Part shown: one piece after another, positions 17,457-27,065 of the stretch
How the letters are laid out: each line of letters starts with the position of its first letter
How positions within the stretch are numbered: position 1 is the stretch's first letter
From: Sphingobacteriia bacterium RIFOXYC2_FULL_35_18
GTDB taxonomy: Bacteria > Bacteroidota > Bacteroidia > Chitinophagales > Chitinophagaceae
Length of the DNA: 64,000 bases
Assembly (NCBI GenBank): GCA_001829005.1
Contig: MIAG01000002.1
Location: forward strand, 750,837-814,836
Direction of reading: 5' to 3'
Notes under the pieces: model-generated
The model's input: the letters and a program-made list of their open reading frames with translations, nothing else
Database searches by the model: none
Told to the model about the DNA's origin: nothing
Program-made: the position numbers and the translations under genes

Positions 17457-18626
17457 TTAAAATAAATGGACTGTAACCAGTTGGTTTTGATTAAACAAAG
17501 CTTCATCCAAGGGCAATTCTACCCAACAATTGGCATTGGAAAAAGCACTTACCTGATAAGACCCCTGTGCTGGTAATATGGTTACTATTCCTTCTTGATA
17601 GTAGGCTTTTAAGAAAAAAGTCAACCCGGGTTTCTTGCTATACGGGGCTGTTAACCTAGCTTGTATAGTTGGAACTGGTTGTTTGCCTTGCATCAATTCA
17701 ATAGCAGGCTTTACATATTGTTGAAAACAATGTAATACAGAACTGGGGTTACCCGGCAAGCCAAATACCAATGCTTCATTTTGCTTCCCAAAAAACAAAG
17801 GCTTCCCTGGCTTTTGTTTTACACCATGAAATAGCGTATCCACTTTTTCTTGTGCTGCAGCTTTTGCTACATAATCATAATCCCCAACACTTACTCCACC
17901 TGTAAGTAATACTAAATCCGATTCATTTAATGCATTCCTAATTGCAGTGGCTGTTTCAGCTAAGTTATCTTTCACATATAGGATTGAAACATTTTTTACT
18001 CCAGTAGCTTTTAAAGCAGATACAAGACCAATAGAATTGGATTCATACACTTGCCCAAATGCGAGTGATTCGCCAGGTTTAACCAACTCATTACCTGTTA
18101 TAATTAAAGTAGTGGAAGGTGCTCTATAAACCAAGACTTCCGATATTCCTAAACTAGCCAACATAGCTAGTTGGTATGGATGTAAACAGGTGCCTCTTGC
18201 AATTACCCAATCGCCTTTTTCAACTGAGGACCCCATTTCTCTAATATTTAAACCCAGCTCATTTGTTTTATCTACAATTTGAATATGCTCACCCAAATAG
18301 TTCACCCATTCTTTTTGTATAATACAATCTGCACCCAATGGCACTGGGCCTCCGGTGAATACTTTTATACAATGGCCTTCCTTTAATTGCAATTGTTTGG
18401 ATGAGCCTGCAGGTAATTCATCTTGAATGGGCAGAATAGCATCGATATTTTTCAGCTGAATGGCATAGCCATCCATAGAAGATTGTGTAAACGAAGGCAT
18501 CGCTATAGGGCTCTGTATATCTTCTGCAGCAACCATTCCAGCAGCATCTACTAATGGCACCCAAATTTTGCCCAAGGGCTTTGCTTGAGTAAATACCAAT
18601 TGCTTTGCTTCATTTACAGTAATCAT
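17457..18626 (-). CDS. moeA: Molybdopterin molybdenumtransferase MoeA
   Basis: 389 residues. Family pattern: FTQSSMDGYAIQ, GHCIKVFTGGPVPLGADCIIQKE, GSSVEKGDWVIARGT, LLTGGVSVGDYDYV, QKPGKPLFFG, FGLPGNPSSVLHCFQQY. It inserts molybdate into adenylylated molybdopterin. It is 9 bases from moaA and 10 from the TSUP gene. Confidence 0.96.
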   Translation of the reverse strand: MITVNEAKQLVFTQAKPLGKIWVPLVDAAGMVAAEDIQSPIAMPSFTQSSMDGYAIQLKNIDAILPIQDELPAGSSKQLQLKEGHCIKVFTGGPVPLGADCIIQKEWVNYLGEHIQIVDKTNELGLNIREMGSSVEKGDWVIARGTCLHPYQLAMLASLGISEVLVYRAPSTTLIITGNELVKPGESLAFGQVYESNSIGLVSALKATGVKNVSILYVKDNLAETATAIRNALNESDLVLLTGGVSVGDYDYVAKAAAQEKVDTLFHGVKQKPGKPLFFGKQNEALVFGLPGNPSSVLHCFQQYVKPAIELMQGKQPVPTIQARLTAPYSKKPGLTFFLKAYYQEGIVTILPAQGSYQVSAFSNANCWVELPLDEALFNQNQLVTVHLF

Positions 18627-18635
18627 AGTATTTAA

Positions 18636-19625
18636 TTAACCGCCAATTGCAATCATACTTCTATTATGCAATTCATTCGTATCTATTTTTTCAAATTCTT
18701 TTGAAAATTGACCTCCTAATTCTTTGTGTTTGCTTGCAATTGAGTGTTGAATGAATGGAAGTATATCTGCACCGGCTCTAAATGGTGTGAGTAAATCTGT
18801 TTCAGAAGAAGAAAATAAACAGTTTTTGATTTTACCATCAGCCGTTAATCTAATTCTATTACAAGTACTACAAAAAGGGGCACTCATCGTGCTTATTATT
18901 GCAAAGCTGCCTTGATGACCTTCTATTTTGTAACGCTTACTTGTGTCGTTGGGTTCGTTTTCCGAAGCAGCAATGGTATACTTCCCACCAATTAATTCCA
19001 ACATTTCTTTCAAGGTTACCAACTTATCACTGTTCCATTTATTCCCATCAAAAGGCATAAATTCAATCAGTCTAATTTGAATGGGAATATATTTAGTCCA
19101 CTCTATAAAATCTAATATTTCCATTTCATTCATGCCCTTCACTACTACCATATTCACTTTAACCCTAAAGTCGTTTTTCAATAATAGATCAATATTGTCT
19201 TTCACGATATTAAATTGATCTCGTCTTGTTAATAATTGAAACTTTTCTTGCTTCAGTGTGTCTAAACTAATATTAATAGACTTTACGCCAGCATTTTTTA
19301 AATCATCAATAAACAAGTGTATGCGAGTTGCATTGGTCGTAATGGTTAACTCAACTCCTAGTTTACCCAAGGCTTGAATAATTTCAGCCGCGTCTTTTCT
19401 AACCAATGGTTCACCGCCTGTTAATCGTATCTTTTTTACCCCTTGCTGCACAAACAAAGTAGCAATGGAAACAATCTCCTCTTTTTGCATTAATTGCTTA
19501 TTGGGCATAAAAGCATAATCTTCTTCAGGCATACAATAGAAGCAGCGCAAATTGCAATTATCTGTTAAAGAAATTCGTAGATAATCGTGAACCCTATTGT
19601 ATTGATCAATCAACATCTTCTTCAT
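18636..19625 (-). CDS. moaA: GTP 3',8-cyclase MoaA
   Basis: 329 residues. A radical SAM cluster CNLRCFYC (Cys24, Cys28, Cys31), SAM-binding LTGGEPLVR, and the second 4Fe-4S motif FCSTCNRIRLTADGKIKNC near the C-terminus, ending in Gly-Gly as in the family. It catalyses the first step of cofactor synthesis from GTP with MoaC. Its start overlaps the end of the mocA-type gene by 20 bases. Confidence 0.97.
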   Translation of the reverse strand: MKKMLIDQYNRVHDYLRISLTDNCNLRCFYCMPEEDYAFMPNKQLMQKEEIVSIATLFVQQGVKKIRLTGGEPLVRKDAAEIIQALGKLGVELTITTNATRIHLFIDDLKNAGVKSINISLDTLKQEKFQLLTRRDQFNIVKDNIDLLLKNDFRVKVNMVVVKGMNEMEILDFIEWTKYIPIQIRLIEFMPFDGNKWNSDKLVTLKEMLELIGGKYTIAASENEPNDTSKRYKIEGHQGSFAIISTMSAPFCSTCNRIRLTADGKIKNCLFSSSETDLLTPFRAGADILPFIQHSIASKHKELGGQFSKEFEKIDTNELHNRSMIAIGG

Positions 19626-20214
19626 TTATTTTTTTACAAAGCAGCTCGTAATCTTCCGGAGTATCAATGTCTAACGCCCCATTTTCAAATTCAATGGTTT
19701 CGATATCTTCTGGAAATTGTTGCAATATAACACGTGCACCCTTATCTCCTGTTAAATTGTACAAATGGGTAAAATAGGTTGAACTCAATAATACAGGTGT
19801 TCCTTTTATTCCATTGTAAGAAGAAGCGATAATACCTTTTGCTGTTTGCTGGTGTTTAGTTAATAAGCGTAGCAAAATTGATTGATTTAAATAGGGTTGA
19901 TCAGAAACCACAATGACCAAAAAGTCTAGGTCTGGACAAACTTTTAACATAGCGGTAAGTCCTACTTGTATTGAACTACTCATTCCTAAAGAGTAATCAG
20001 GGTTTTGAATGATGGCAACCTTATTGGTGCTTATTTGTGCTTGAATCAAATCATGATAATATCCGGTAACCAACTGAATAATATTGGGCTCGACCAAAGT
20101 GATTTCCTCAATTAGATGCGCTAATATGGTTGTGTTTTTAAAGGGCAAGAGCATTTTTGCTTTCCCCATTCTAGTAGCTTCCCCTGCAGCCAATATCATT
20201 ACACCCCATTTCAT
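19606..20214 (-). CDS. mocA: MocA-type molybdenum cofactor nucleotidyltransferase
   Basis: 202 residues with the nucleotidyltransferase motif ILAAGEATRMGKAKMLLPF at 7-25, the metal-binding region VVSDQPYLNQS and GIKGTPVLL. These features fit the MocA/MobA-like NTP transferases. Placement beside xdhC and a molybdenum hydroxylase favours MocA (cytidylyl transfer to the cofactor) over MobA. It overlaps xdhC by 4 bases (ATGA). Nucleotide specificity is inferred, not seen. Confidence 0.82.
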   Translation of the reverse strand: MKWGVMILAAGEATRMGKAKMLLPFKNTTILAHLIEEITLVEPNIIQLVTGYYHDLIQAQISTNKVAIIQNPDYSLGMSSSIQVGLTAMLKVCPDLDFLVIVVSDQPYLNQSILLRLLTKHQQTAKGIIASSYNGIKGTPVLLSSTYFTHLYNLTGDKGARVILQQFPEDIETIEFENGALDIDTPEDYELLCKKINEEDVD

Positions 20215-21302
20215 ATGGAAGCATGTATAGGCGTGGTTTTTAATCTTAGATGTTGTGGTTGTTTGCCTTCAATCACCGCCATGATTTCCGAGCAAACTGA
20301 TAAAGCAATTTCTGATGAAGTTTCTGCACCTAAATCTAAGCCTGTTGGACCATAGATATTTTTTAACTGTAGATCTGTAAAATGAATACTAATATCAGCT
20401 AAGTCATTGAATAATCGCTCTCGTTTTGCAGCAGGACCCAATAAACCGATATAAGGAACATGCGTATTTGCCAACTCCGATAACATCGCAAAATCATAAT
20501 TGTAATTATGGGTCATTAATACAATCGCAGTTCTATCATCAAACAACAGTTGCTGCATTACTTCTACTGGTTTTCCTACTACAATTTTATTAGCTTGTCC
20601 AAAGCGGAGTGTATTTGCATGGGTAGGTCTACCATCCACTACAGTTGTGCTCCACCCAATTAATCTTGCCATATTTTCCAAAGGCATAATATCATTTCCT
20701 GCACCTACTATAATCAGTGAAATGGCAGGGTTTATATATTCTACAAATAGCACCTGATTCCCTTCATCGGTTTCAATGACTAAATGCTCTGATTTTTTAC
20801 TTTTCAAAACAGTTTCAAATACTGGCACTAAATCAGCATGGTATTTTTCTTGAATGGCTTCCCTTAACATAGTGCCCCAATGGCTGCCTTGATCTTGGTG
20901 ATATCCGGTGACCAAGATGGATGGTTCACGAGAAGCATTCATTTTTTTAAAATGATTGATCACTGAACTGTTATTGGTATCTATTGGCTCAAATAGAATT
21001 CTTACAATCCCGTTGCAGCCCAACTGTACCCCTAGTTTAGCATCATCTTCATCAGTAGTATCATAAACTACCAACTTCTTTTTCCCTTGATTAATTGCTA
21101 ATGCAGCTTTTCTAAGTGCATCTCCTTCTAAACACCCCCCACTGATGGCTCCAGTAAAATGTCCATCCTCTGTAACCAACATTCTTGCACCCGGCCTTCT
21201 GTAAGAAGATCCGTCTACATTTACTACCGTAGCTAAAGCCATTTTGAGACCCAACTGTAGCCACTTCTCATAAGCTTGAACAATATCACCAAGTTCTTTC
21301 AT
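20211..21302 (-). CDS. xdhC: XdhC/CoxF-family maturation factor
   Basis: 363 residues. N-terminal XdhC domain with VNVDGSSYRRPGARMLV and GAISGGCLEGDALRKA, then LGCNGIVRILFEP. C-terminal Rossmann-like domain with IIVGAGNDIMPLENMA and LMTHNYNYDF. XdhC proteins bind the molybdenum cofactor, support its sulfuration and insert it into xanthine-dehydrogenase-family enzymes. Here the client is presumably the hydroxylase encoded just upstream in transcription order. Confidence 0.92.
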   Translation of the reverse strand: MKELGDIVQAYEKWLQLGLKMALATVVNVDGSSYRRPGARMLVTEDGHFTGAISGGCLEGDALRKAALAINQGKKKLVVYDTTDEDDAKLGVQLGCNGIVRILFEPIDTNNSSVINHFKKMNASREPSILVTGYHQDQGSHWGTMLREAIQEKYHADLVPVFETVLKSKKSEHLVIETDEGNQVLFVEYINPAISLIIVGAGNDIMPLENMARLIGWSTTVVDGRPTHANTLRFGQANKIVVGKPVEVMQQLLFDDRTAIVLMTHNYNYDFAMLSELANTHVPYIGLLGPAAKRERLFNDLADISIHFTDLQLKNIYGPTGLDLGAETSSEIALSVCSEIMAVIEGKQPQHLRLKTTPIHASI

Positions 21303-21313
21303 GAATGAATGGC

Positions 21314-21721
21314 TTAAGGTCTTAGTAGTTTTACTTGTGCTGGAAGTATTGGCTTCAAATTTTTATTGCCCCAACTATTATTGATATAATTCAGTACATC
21401 GGCAATTTCTTCGTCGGATAAATAATCTTGCGCAGGCATCATTCCATTATACACCACTCCATTTACTTTTATTTCTCCTGATTGCCCTTTTAATATCACG
21501 GCTATCAAATCCTTAGAAGGGCGTTTTAAATAATCAGATTTGGCAACTGGAGGAAATGCTCCTTCTAATCCTTTACCATCTTCCATATGACAGTTCATAC
21601 AATTATTGGTATATACTGTTTTTCCATTGGCAATACTCTTAGCCAGATTTGCTGGCTGAACAAAAGCCACTGCAGAAATTACAAATACCAATAATGCACT
21701 TATAATCATCCATCTTTTCAT
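21314..21721 (-). CDS. Exported c-type cytochrome
   Basis: 135 residues with a signal segment at 5-22. One haem-binding site, NCMNCH (Cys41, Cys44, His45), and a likely distal Met in NGMMPAQ. DVLNYINNSW is the usual C-terminal helix of class I cytochromes. It begins 2 bases after the molybdenum subunit, so it is probably the electron acceptor of the periplasmic hydroxylase. Confidence 0.93.
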   Translation of the reverse strand: MKRWMIISALLVFVISAVAFVQPANLAKSIANGKTVYTNNCMNCHMEDGKGLEGAFPPVAKSDYLKRPSKDLIAVILKGQSGEIKVNGVVYNGMMPAQDYLSDEEIADVLNYINNSWGNKNLKPILPAQVKLLRP

Positions 21722-21723
21722 AC

Positions 21724-23889
21724 TTAAGCAATTTTATTGATATCAAAAGGTAATCTTCTGATTCGCTTACCTGTTGCTGCGAAAATAGCGTTACACAATG
21801 CCGGTGCAAATGGTGGTAAACCTGGTTCACCCACCCCTTTAATTTTGCTTCCACCATTGGCCAAAATATGTACTTCTACTTTTGGCATTTCGTTGATACG
21901 AACCAATGGATTATTATGGAAATTAGATTGAACAGTTGCACCTTTATCAAAAGTAATTCCACCTTTAATTGCAGCAGTTAAAGCCATAACAGCAGCTCCT
22001 TCTACTTGAGCGCGTGTATTATCTGGATTAACTACTGTTCCCAAATCTATAACGGCATATACCTTTTCTATTTTAATACCTGTTCCTTTTTTAGATACTT
22101 CAATTACAAAGCCAGCTTGACCTGCAAAAAATTCATATTGCGCAACACCGCGTCCCCAACCAGCAGGTAATTTTTTATCCCAATTAGAAACTTCTTTTAG
22201 TTTATTTAAAATCTGTTTGGTATCAGAATCTTTGGTGAGCATTTCTAATCGAAATGCCATTGGATCTTTTTTTGCAGCAACTGCCATTTCATCTAAAAAA
22301 CATTCATGAGAAAAAGCCAAAGTAGTGCTGGTTACCGCTCTCCAGGCTGCCAAAGGAATATGAACATAATGATGAACATACAAATTCTTCATATGTTCTA
22401 TTTCATATTTCTGTTCGCTGATACCTTCAGTCATGGTTCCATCAGCTTTAGTAATATCGTAATCCTTCTTCATGTCTAATGTAGGAGAGATTACTTTATG
22501 TTGGAAAGCAATGGCTTTACCATTGGCATCCAAAGCTCCTTTCATTGCTGAAAAAGTCAGAGGTCTAAATGGTCCTTGTTGTGTATCATCTTCTCTGCTC
22601 CAAACCGACTTAACAGGTTTACCCACTTTCTTACTCAACTGAACCGCTTCATGAATATAATCTGGATACAATCTTCTTCCGAAGCCTCCTCCATTAAATA
22701 ATACATTCAATTTTAAATCTTCTTGCTTAACCCCGTAAATTCTAGAAAAATCATTCATCACACTTCCTGGAACTTGGGTAGAAGTCCAGATTTCTAATTT
22801 ATTCCCATCTTGCCAACTCGCTAAACAGTTCATTGGTTCAATAGGTGAGTGCGAAACAACAGGTGTTTCGTAAAAAGCAGTTAGTTGAGTGGGCGCTTCA
22901 GCAAAAGCTTTATCAAAATCACCTTGCTTATGTTCTACAGCACCTTCTTTTTTGGCAGCTTCTCTTAAACTTTGTTCGTAATCCTTAGAATTAAAAGTTT
23001 CATTTCCTTGATGGTCCCATTTAACTACTAAAGCTTTTCTTCCTTGTACAGCAGCCCAATAATTCTCCGCTATAACTGCTACTCCTTCTGACTTATAAAT
23101 ACCATGAATTCGTTCACAGGTTTCCACTGCAATAACTCCTTTCACTTTTTTAGCAGCGGTTGCATCAAAACTTACCAGTTTACTACCAAACACTTTACAG
23201 CGCTCAATAGAAGCATACACCATTCCAGGAACACTTGCATCAATACCAAATTTAGCAGTCCCATTCACTTTCATTGGAATATCTGGTCTTGGTGCAGACT
23301 TACCTAATATTTTAAAATCTTTTGCGTCTTTTAGGGTTGGATTTTTAGGTGCTTCTAATTTTGAAGCTGCTTCTGCCAATTCTCCATATCCTAATTTTTT
23401 ACCAGTAGGACGATGTATTATGGTTGCATTTTCTGCATAACATTCCGATACTGGAACATTCCAAGTACTACTAGCAGCTTTGACCAACATTTCTTTAGCA
23501 GCAGCTCCTACTTTACGTAAGTTGGTGTAATTGGTTCTTACAGAAGAACTACCCCCAACAAACTGAGCAGGGCCGTATTTTTTTTCACCCCCAGTTTGTT
23601 TAATAACAATTTTATCCATTGCTACTTCCAATTCTTCTGCTATTAAAGCAGGAATAGATTGGTAAGTACCCTGACCGATTTCAGGTTTAGTATTAAATAT
23701 GGTCACTAGCCCAGTTTGATCAATCATCACCAATGGCGACAATTCAAAAGAAGCGGTTGAAGTTCCTAAATTTTCTATAACAGATAAACCATCTGCTTTA
23801 ACGCCCAAACCCATTACCAAGCCTGCTCCAGTTAAACTGGTAAGGCGTAAAAAGTTTCTGCGATTTATTTGACTGTTTTGCTGATTCAT
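21724..23889 (-). CDS. Molybdopterin-binding subunit of an IorB-type molybdenum hydroxylase
   Basis: 721 residues. A Tat signal (NRRNFLRLTSLTGAGLVMG) shows export in folded form. Molybdopterin-binding motifs of the xanthine dehydrogenase family follow: GQGTYQSIPALIAEELE, FNGGGFGRRLYPDY, and the C-terminal GVGEPGLPPFAPAL with the likely catalytic Glu in GVGE. With no FAD subunit nearby, the two-subunit layout matches isoquinoline 1-oxidoreductase or periplasmic aldehyde oxidoreductases. The actual substrate is unknown. The 2Fe-2S subunit is 18 bases upstream. Confidence 0.9.
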   Translation of the reverse strand: MNQQNSQINRRNFLRLTSLTGAGLVMGLGVKADGLSVIENLGTSTASFELSPLVMIDQTGLVTIFNTKPEIGQGTYQSIPALIAEELEVAMDKIVIKQTGGEKKYGPAQFVGGSSSVRTNYTNLRKVGAAAKEMLVKAASSTWNVPVSECYAENATIIHRPTGKKLGYGELAEAASKLEAPKNPTLKDAKDFKILGKSAPRPDIPMKVNGTAKFGIDASVPGMVYASIERCKVFGSKLVSFDATAAKKVKGVIAVETCERIHGIYKSEGVAVIAENYWAAVQGRKALVVKWDHQGNETFNSKDYEQSLREAAKKEGAVEHKQGDFDKAFAEAPTQLTAFYETPVVSHSPIEPMNCLASWQDGNKLEIWTSTQVPGSVMNDFSRIYGVKQEDLKLNVLFNGGGFGRRLYPDYIHEAVQLSKKVGKPVKSVWSREDDTQQGPFRPLTFSAMKGALDANGKAIAFQHKVISPTLDMKKDYDITKADGTMTEGISEQKYEIEHMKNLYVHHYVHIPLAAWRAVTSTTLAFSHECFLDEMAVAAKKDPMAFRLEMLTKDSDTKQILNKLKEVSNWDKKLPAGWGRGVAQYEFFAGQAGFVIEVSKKGTGIKIEKVYAVIDLGTVVNPDNTRAQVEGAAVMALTAAIKGGITFDKGATVQSNFHNNPLVRINEMPKVEVHILANGGSKIKGVGEPGLPPFAPALCNAIFAATGKRIRRLPFDINKIA

Positions 23890-23907
23890 TGCTTAATTTT
23901 TTTTGAA

Positions 23908-24363
23908 TTACTTAATCATTTCTGCAGCGCGATGTATGGCACTGCGTATACGTTGATAAGTTCCACATCTACAAAGATTACCCTGCATGGCTGCATCAAT
24001 ATCAGCATCAGTTGGGTTGGGCTTGGCTTTTAGTAAAGCAGTTGCACTCATGATTTGTCCTGATTGACAATACCCACATTGAGGCACTTGTAGTTCTACC
24101 CAAGCATTTTGAATCGCTTCAGTAATTTTATCTTTCATCCCTTCAATAGTCGTAATCTTCTTTCCTACCGCAGCCGCAACAGGAAAACTACAGGATCGTA
24201 CCGGCTTCCCATCTACATGCACAGTACAGGCACCGCACTGCGCCATACCACATCCAAATTTGGTTCCTGTTAATCCTACCATATCTCTGATAGCCCACAA
24301 TAAGGGCATATCTGCACTAGCATCTACCTGGTAGGGGGTGTTGTTAATATTCAATGTTATCAT
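23908..24363 (-). CDS. 2Fe-2S subunit of the molybdenum hydroxylase (IorA-type)
   Basis: 151 residues. Eight cysteines hold two 2Fe-2S clusters: Cys38, 43, 46 and 58 in the plant-type ferredoxin domain, and Cys96, 99, 131 and 133 in the C-terminal helical domain ([16 protein letters not shown]). It passes electrons from the molybdenum centre. No signal peptide, so it probably rides to the periplasm with the Tat-targeted partner. First gene of the molybdenum block; the preceding nuclease gene ends 30 bases away. Confidence 0.95.
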   Translation of the reverse strand: MITLNINNTPYQVDASADMPLLWAIRDMVGLTGTKFGCGMAQCGACTVHVDGKPVRSCSFPVAAAVGKKITTIEGMKDKITEAIQNAWVELQVPQCGYCQSGQIMSATALLKAKPNPTDADIDAAMQGNLCRCGTYQRIRSAIHRAAEMIK

Positions 24364-24393
24364 GGCAAATAATTTCAGTATGAAGTTAAGTTT

Positions 24394-25797
24394 TTAATCT
24401 AATAAATGGGTTTCATGCATTTCTGGAATAATTACTTCTTTGTAATGCTTTCTTCTTAATCGAGCAGCAAAATCAATTTGGACATCCTGCTCACCGTGAA
24501 CCAAAAATAATTTTCTTACCAATTCTGGATTTTGGCCTGAAAGAAACTGGCAGAGGTCTTCATAATCACCATGCGCACTCATGCTTTTCATAACCCCAAT
24601 TTCAGCTTTCACTTGATACAATTCACCAAAAATTTTTACTTCTTTTTGACCAGCAGTTAACCTTCCTCCTAAACTGTATGGATCACAATATCCAACCATT
24701 AATATGGTCGTCCTTTCTTTTTCGATATTATTCATTATATGGTGCTTCACCCTTCCAGCGTCTGCCATGCCACTGGCAGATATAATTACACAAGGGGCAT
24801 CATTGTCATTTAATTGCTTGCTTTCGTCTACCGTTTTAATAAACTTCAGTGTTTTAAAATCAAAAGGATCATGATCGTGCTCCATTATTTTCTTAACCCT
24901 TTTATTATAATTCTCAGGGAATTGTTTTAATAATTCGGTTGCTTCTCTGCTTAAAGGGCTGTCTACATATACAGGAATATTTGGCAATCTATTTTCTACT
25001 TCTAATTGATTTAGCGCATATAAGATTTCTTGAGTTCTTCCTACGCTAAATGCAGGAATAATTAGTTTTCCTTTTTTCTCCACACAGGTATGCATCATCC
25101 ATTTTAAAATCGTATCGGTAATGCCAAAAACCTCATCGTGTAATTTATTTCCGTAAGTACTTTCCAAAATAATATAGTCGGCTTGATCAAATGTATCGGG
25201 GGAACGAAGAATTGCATCATTGTATCTTCCAACATCTCCGCTAAAAGTAATTTTATTTGTTTTCCCATCTTCTATCACTCTTAAATGAACTGCTGCGGAA
25301 CCAATGATATGACCTGCGTCTGTAAAACAAACGGAGACTTCCTCATCAATTTTAGTCCAATGATTGTAGTCAATAAATTTAAATAAGGATAAAGCAACAG
25401 CAGCATCTTCTAAATCATATAATGGTTCAAAAGGGGGCAAACCTTTTTTTGCTCTTCGCTTATTGATGAACTTGGTATCATCTCTTTGTATAATAGCAGA
25501 ATCTTCTAACAAAATTTCAGCCAAAGCCTTGGTGGCAGGTGTTGCATAAATAGTACCCTTAAAACCCTCTTTAACCAATTTAGGTATTAATCCAGAATGA
25601 TCAATATGTGCATGCGATAATATCAAGTAACTAATTTCAGCAGGTTCAAATCCAAATTTTGCATTGAGCTCTTCGGTATTTTTTCCCATTCCTTGAAATA
25701 ACCCACAATCCAATAATACTTTTTTGCCACTCTTTAAAGTAAGTAAATGTTTAGACCCTGTAACGGTTCTAGCGGCACCATGAAAAGAAATTTTCAT
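24394..25797 (-). CDS. Beta-CASP metallo-beta-lactamase-fold ribonuclease-like protein
   Basis: 467 residues. Metallo-beta-lactamase motif SHAHIDHSG (His62, His64, Asp66, His67), GDVGRY with the metal Asp, then a beta-CASP domain and RMBL tail (SAHGDYEDL, FLVHGEQD). The order matches YSH1/CPSF-73-like bacterial nucleases, such as TTHA0252, rather than RNase J. Probable role in RNA processing. It sits 2 bases after the DUF4442 gene on the same strand. Confidence 0.9.
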   Translation of the reverse strand: MKISFHGAARTVTGSKHLLTLKSGKKVLLDCGLFQGMGKNTEELNAKFGFEPAEISYLILSHAHIDHSGLIPKLVKEGFKGTIYATPATKALAEILLEDSAIIQRDDTKFINKRRAKKGLPPFEPLYDLEDAAVALSLFKFIDYNHWTKIDEEVSVCFTDAGHIIGSAAVHLRVIEDGKTNKITFSGDVGRYNDAILRSPDTFDQADYIILESTYGNKLHDEVFGITDTILKWMMHTCVEKKGKLIIPAFSVGRTQEILYALNQLEVENRLPNIPVYVDSPLSREATELLKQFPENYNKRVKKIMEHDHDPFDFKTLKFIKTVDESKQLNDNDAPCVIISASGMADAGRVKHHIMNNIEKERTTILMVGYCDPYSLGGRLTAGQKEVKIFGELYQVKAEIGVMKSMSAHGDYEDLCQFLSGQNPELVRKLFLVHGEQDVQIDFAARLRRKHYKEVIIPEMHETHLLD

Positions 25798-25799
25798 AC

Positions 25800-26282
25800 T
25801 TATTTTGATTTAAAACTCCAAGTGATATTAAATTCCGCAACAACTTCGCCATTGGTATTGGTACCAATAGATTTGCATACGATTGTTTTTCCTTCTTTAC
25901 TTTGAATAGTATCCTCAATGGTTTCAGCAACCATTAAACCGTCGGTACAAGTAAATGCAATTAATCCTGTTGCTTTCTTTACAAACTTTGCGTCTAATCC
26001 AACCACCAACATACTTACAGCGGGGCTTCTTTTATAGGTTTGCCCTACGGGGAACAAACCTGTACTCATTTCCGCAGCCATCGCTTGAACGGCAAAATAC
26101 ATAGACTTAAACGGGTTTTGATTGAGCCAACCATGTTTTACTAAAATCACGGTTTTTTCTTCATCTATATAACCCACTTTTAATCCTGCAATAAATGCTG
26201 CAGGCAGTTTTACTAATTTAAAAAAAGCAAAACGGATAGGGCTAGTGATGATTTTTTTGAAGGCAGGGAACTGAGAATTCAT
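25800..26282 (-). CDS. DUF4442 family protein (hotdog thioesterase-like)
   Basis: 160 residues. LPAAFIAGLKVGYIDEEK, HGWLNQNPFKSMYFAVQAMAAEMSTG and SMLVVGLDAKFVKKATG match DUF4442, whose fold resembles hotdog thioesterases. The catalytic residues are not certain. It lies between the mlaE-type permease (24 bases) and the beta-CASP nuclease (2 bases). Confidence 0.8.
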   Translation of the reverse strand: MNSQFPAFKKIITSPIRFAFFKLVKLPAAFIAGLKVGYIDEEKTVILVKHGWLNQNPFKSMYFAVQAMAAEMSTGLFPVGQTYKRSPAVSMLVVGLDAKFVKKATGLIAFTCTDGLMVAETIEDTIQSKEGKTIVCKSIGTNTNGEVVAEFNITWSFKSK

Positions 26283-26306
26283 TTCTCAATTTAACCAATA
26301 TTCAGT

Positions 26307-27044
26307 TTACAACAAGAGTGCTGCTAATAAATAATCTGCTAATAAAATTAAAATACAACTTACCACAACTGCACTGGTACTTGCTCTACCAATTTCTAGC
26401 GCACCACCTTTTACATAATAACCGTAATAGGCTGGAACACTGCTAATGATAAAAGCAAAAGTGTAAGCCTTATATAAAGCAAAGTTGATGTTAAAAAAAT
26501 TCAGGTTTTGTCTTAAACCAATATCAAATGTATCGTTGGCTAATATACCAGCCAATTCACCAGCAGTTCTTCCACCCCATATACCTAATACTGCAGAAAT
26601 CACAATTAAACAAGGAACAACTACTAATGCCCCTAAAATTTTGGGAAACAGCAAATAGGCTTTGGTATTTATTCCCATAATTTCTAGCGCATCAATTTGT
26701 TCACTCACTCGCATATTTCCTAGTTCACTGGCAATTTTACTTCCAACAACACCTGCTAATACAATACTTACAACAGTAGGAGAAAGCTCTAGTATCATAC
26801 TGTCTCTAACAATTTGTGCAATGGTACTTTGCGGAACTAATGGACTTACTAATTGATAGGCAGTTTGAATAGTTGTAACTGCACCTAAAAACAAAGAAAT
26901 AATAATGACAATAGGCAAAGCACCCATTCCAATTTCTACGCATTGATGCATGAATTCTTTCCAATACATTTTGAAGTTCTCTGGCTTAGAAAACATGCCT
27001 TTCAGCATTAATAAGAACTTACCTAAATGAGTGAAAAAATTCAT
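26307..27044 (-). CDS. mlaE: MlaE-family lipid ABC transporter permease
   Basis: 245 residues with about five hydrophobic segments. Family signatures: MGALPIVIIISLFLGAV, AGVVGSKIASELGNMRVSEQ followed by IDALEIMGINTKAYL, and RTAGELAG. This is the permease of phospholipid or sterol ABC importers at the Gram-negative envelope. The likely ATPase is not adjacent but at 39827, nearly 13 kb away, and no MlaD-type gene is in the window. Confidence 0.93.
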   Translation of the reverse strand: MNFFTHLGKFLLMLKGMFSKPENFKMYWKEFMHQCVEIGMGALPIVIIISLFLGAVTTIQTAYQLVSPLVPQSTIAQIVRDSMILELSPTVVSIVLAGVVGSKIASELGNMRVSEQIDALEIMGINTKAYLLFPKILGALVVVPCLIVISAVLGIWGGRTAGELAGILANDTFDIGLRQNLNFFNINFALYKAYTFAFIISSVPAYYGYYVKGGALEIGRASTSAVVVSCILILLADYLLAALLL

Positions 27045-27065
27045 AGAATAAAGATAGGGTTATAA

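Noticed and set aside
17447..17506. Extension of the TSUP transporter
   Set aside because: It overlaps moeA by about 50 bases; the ATG at 17446 starts directly before the first membrane segment.
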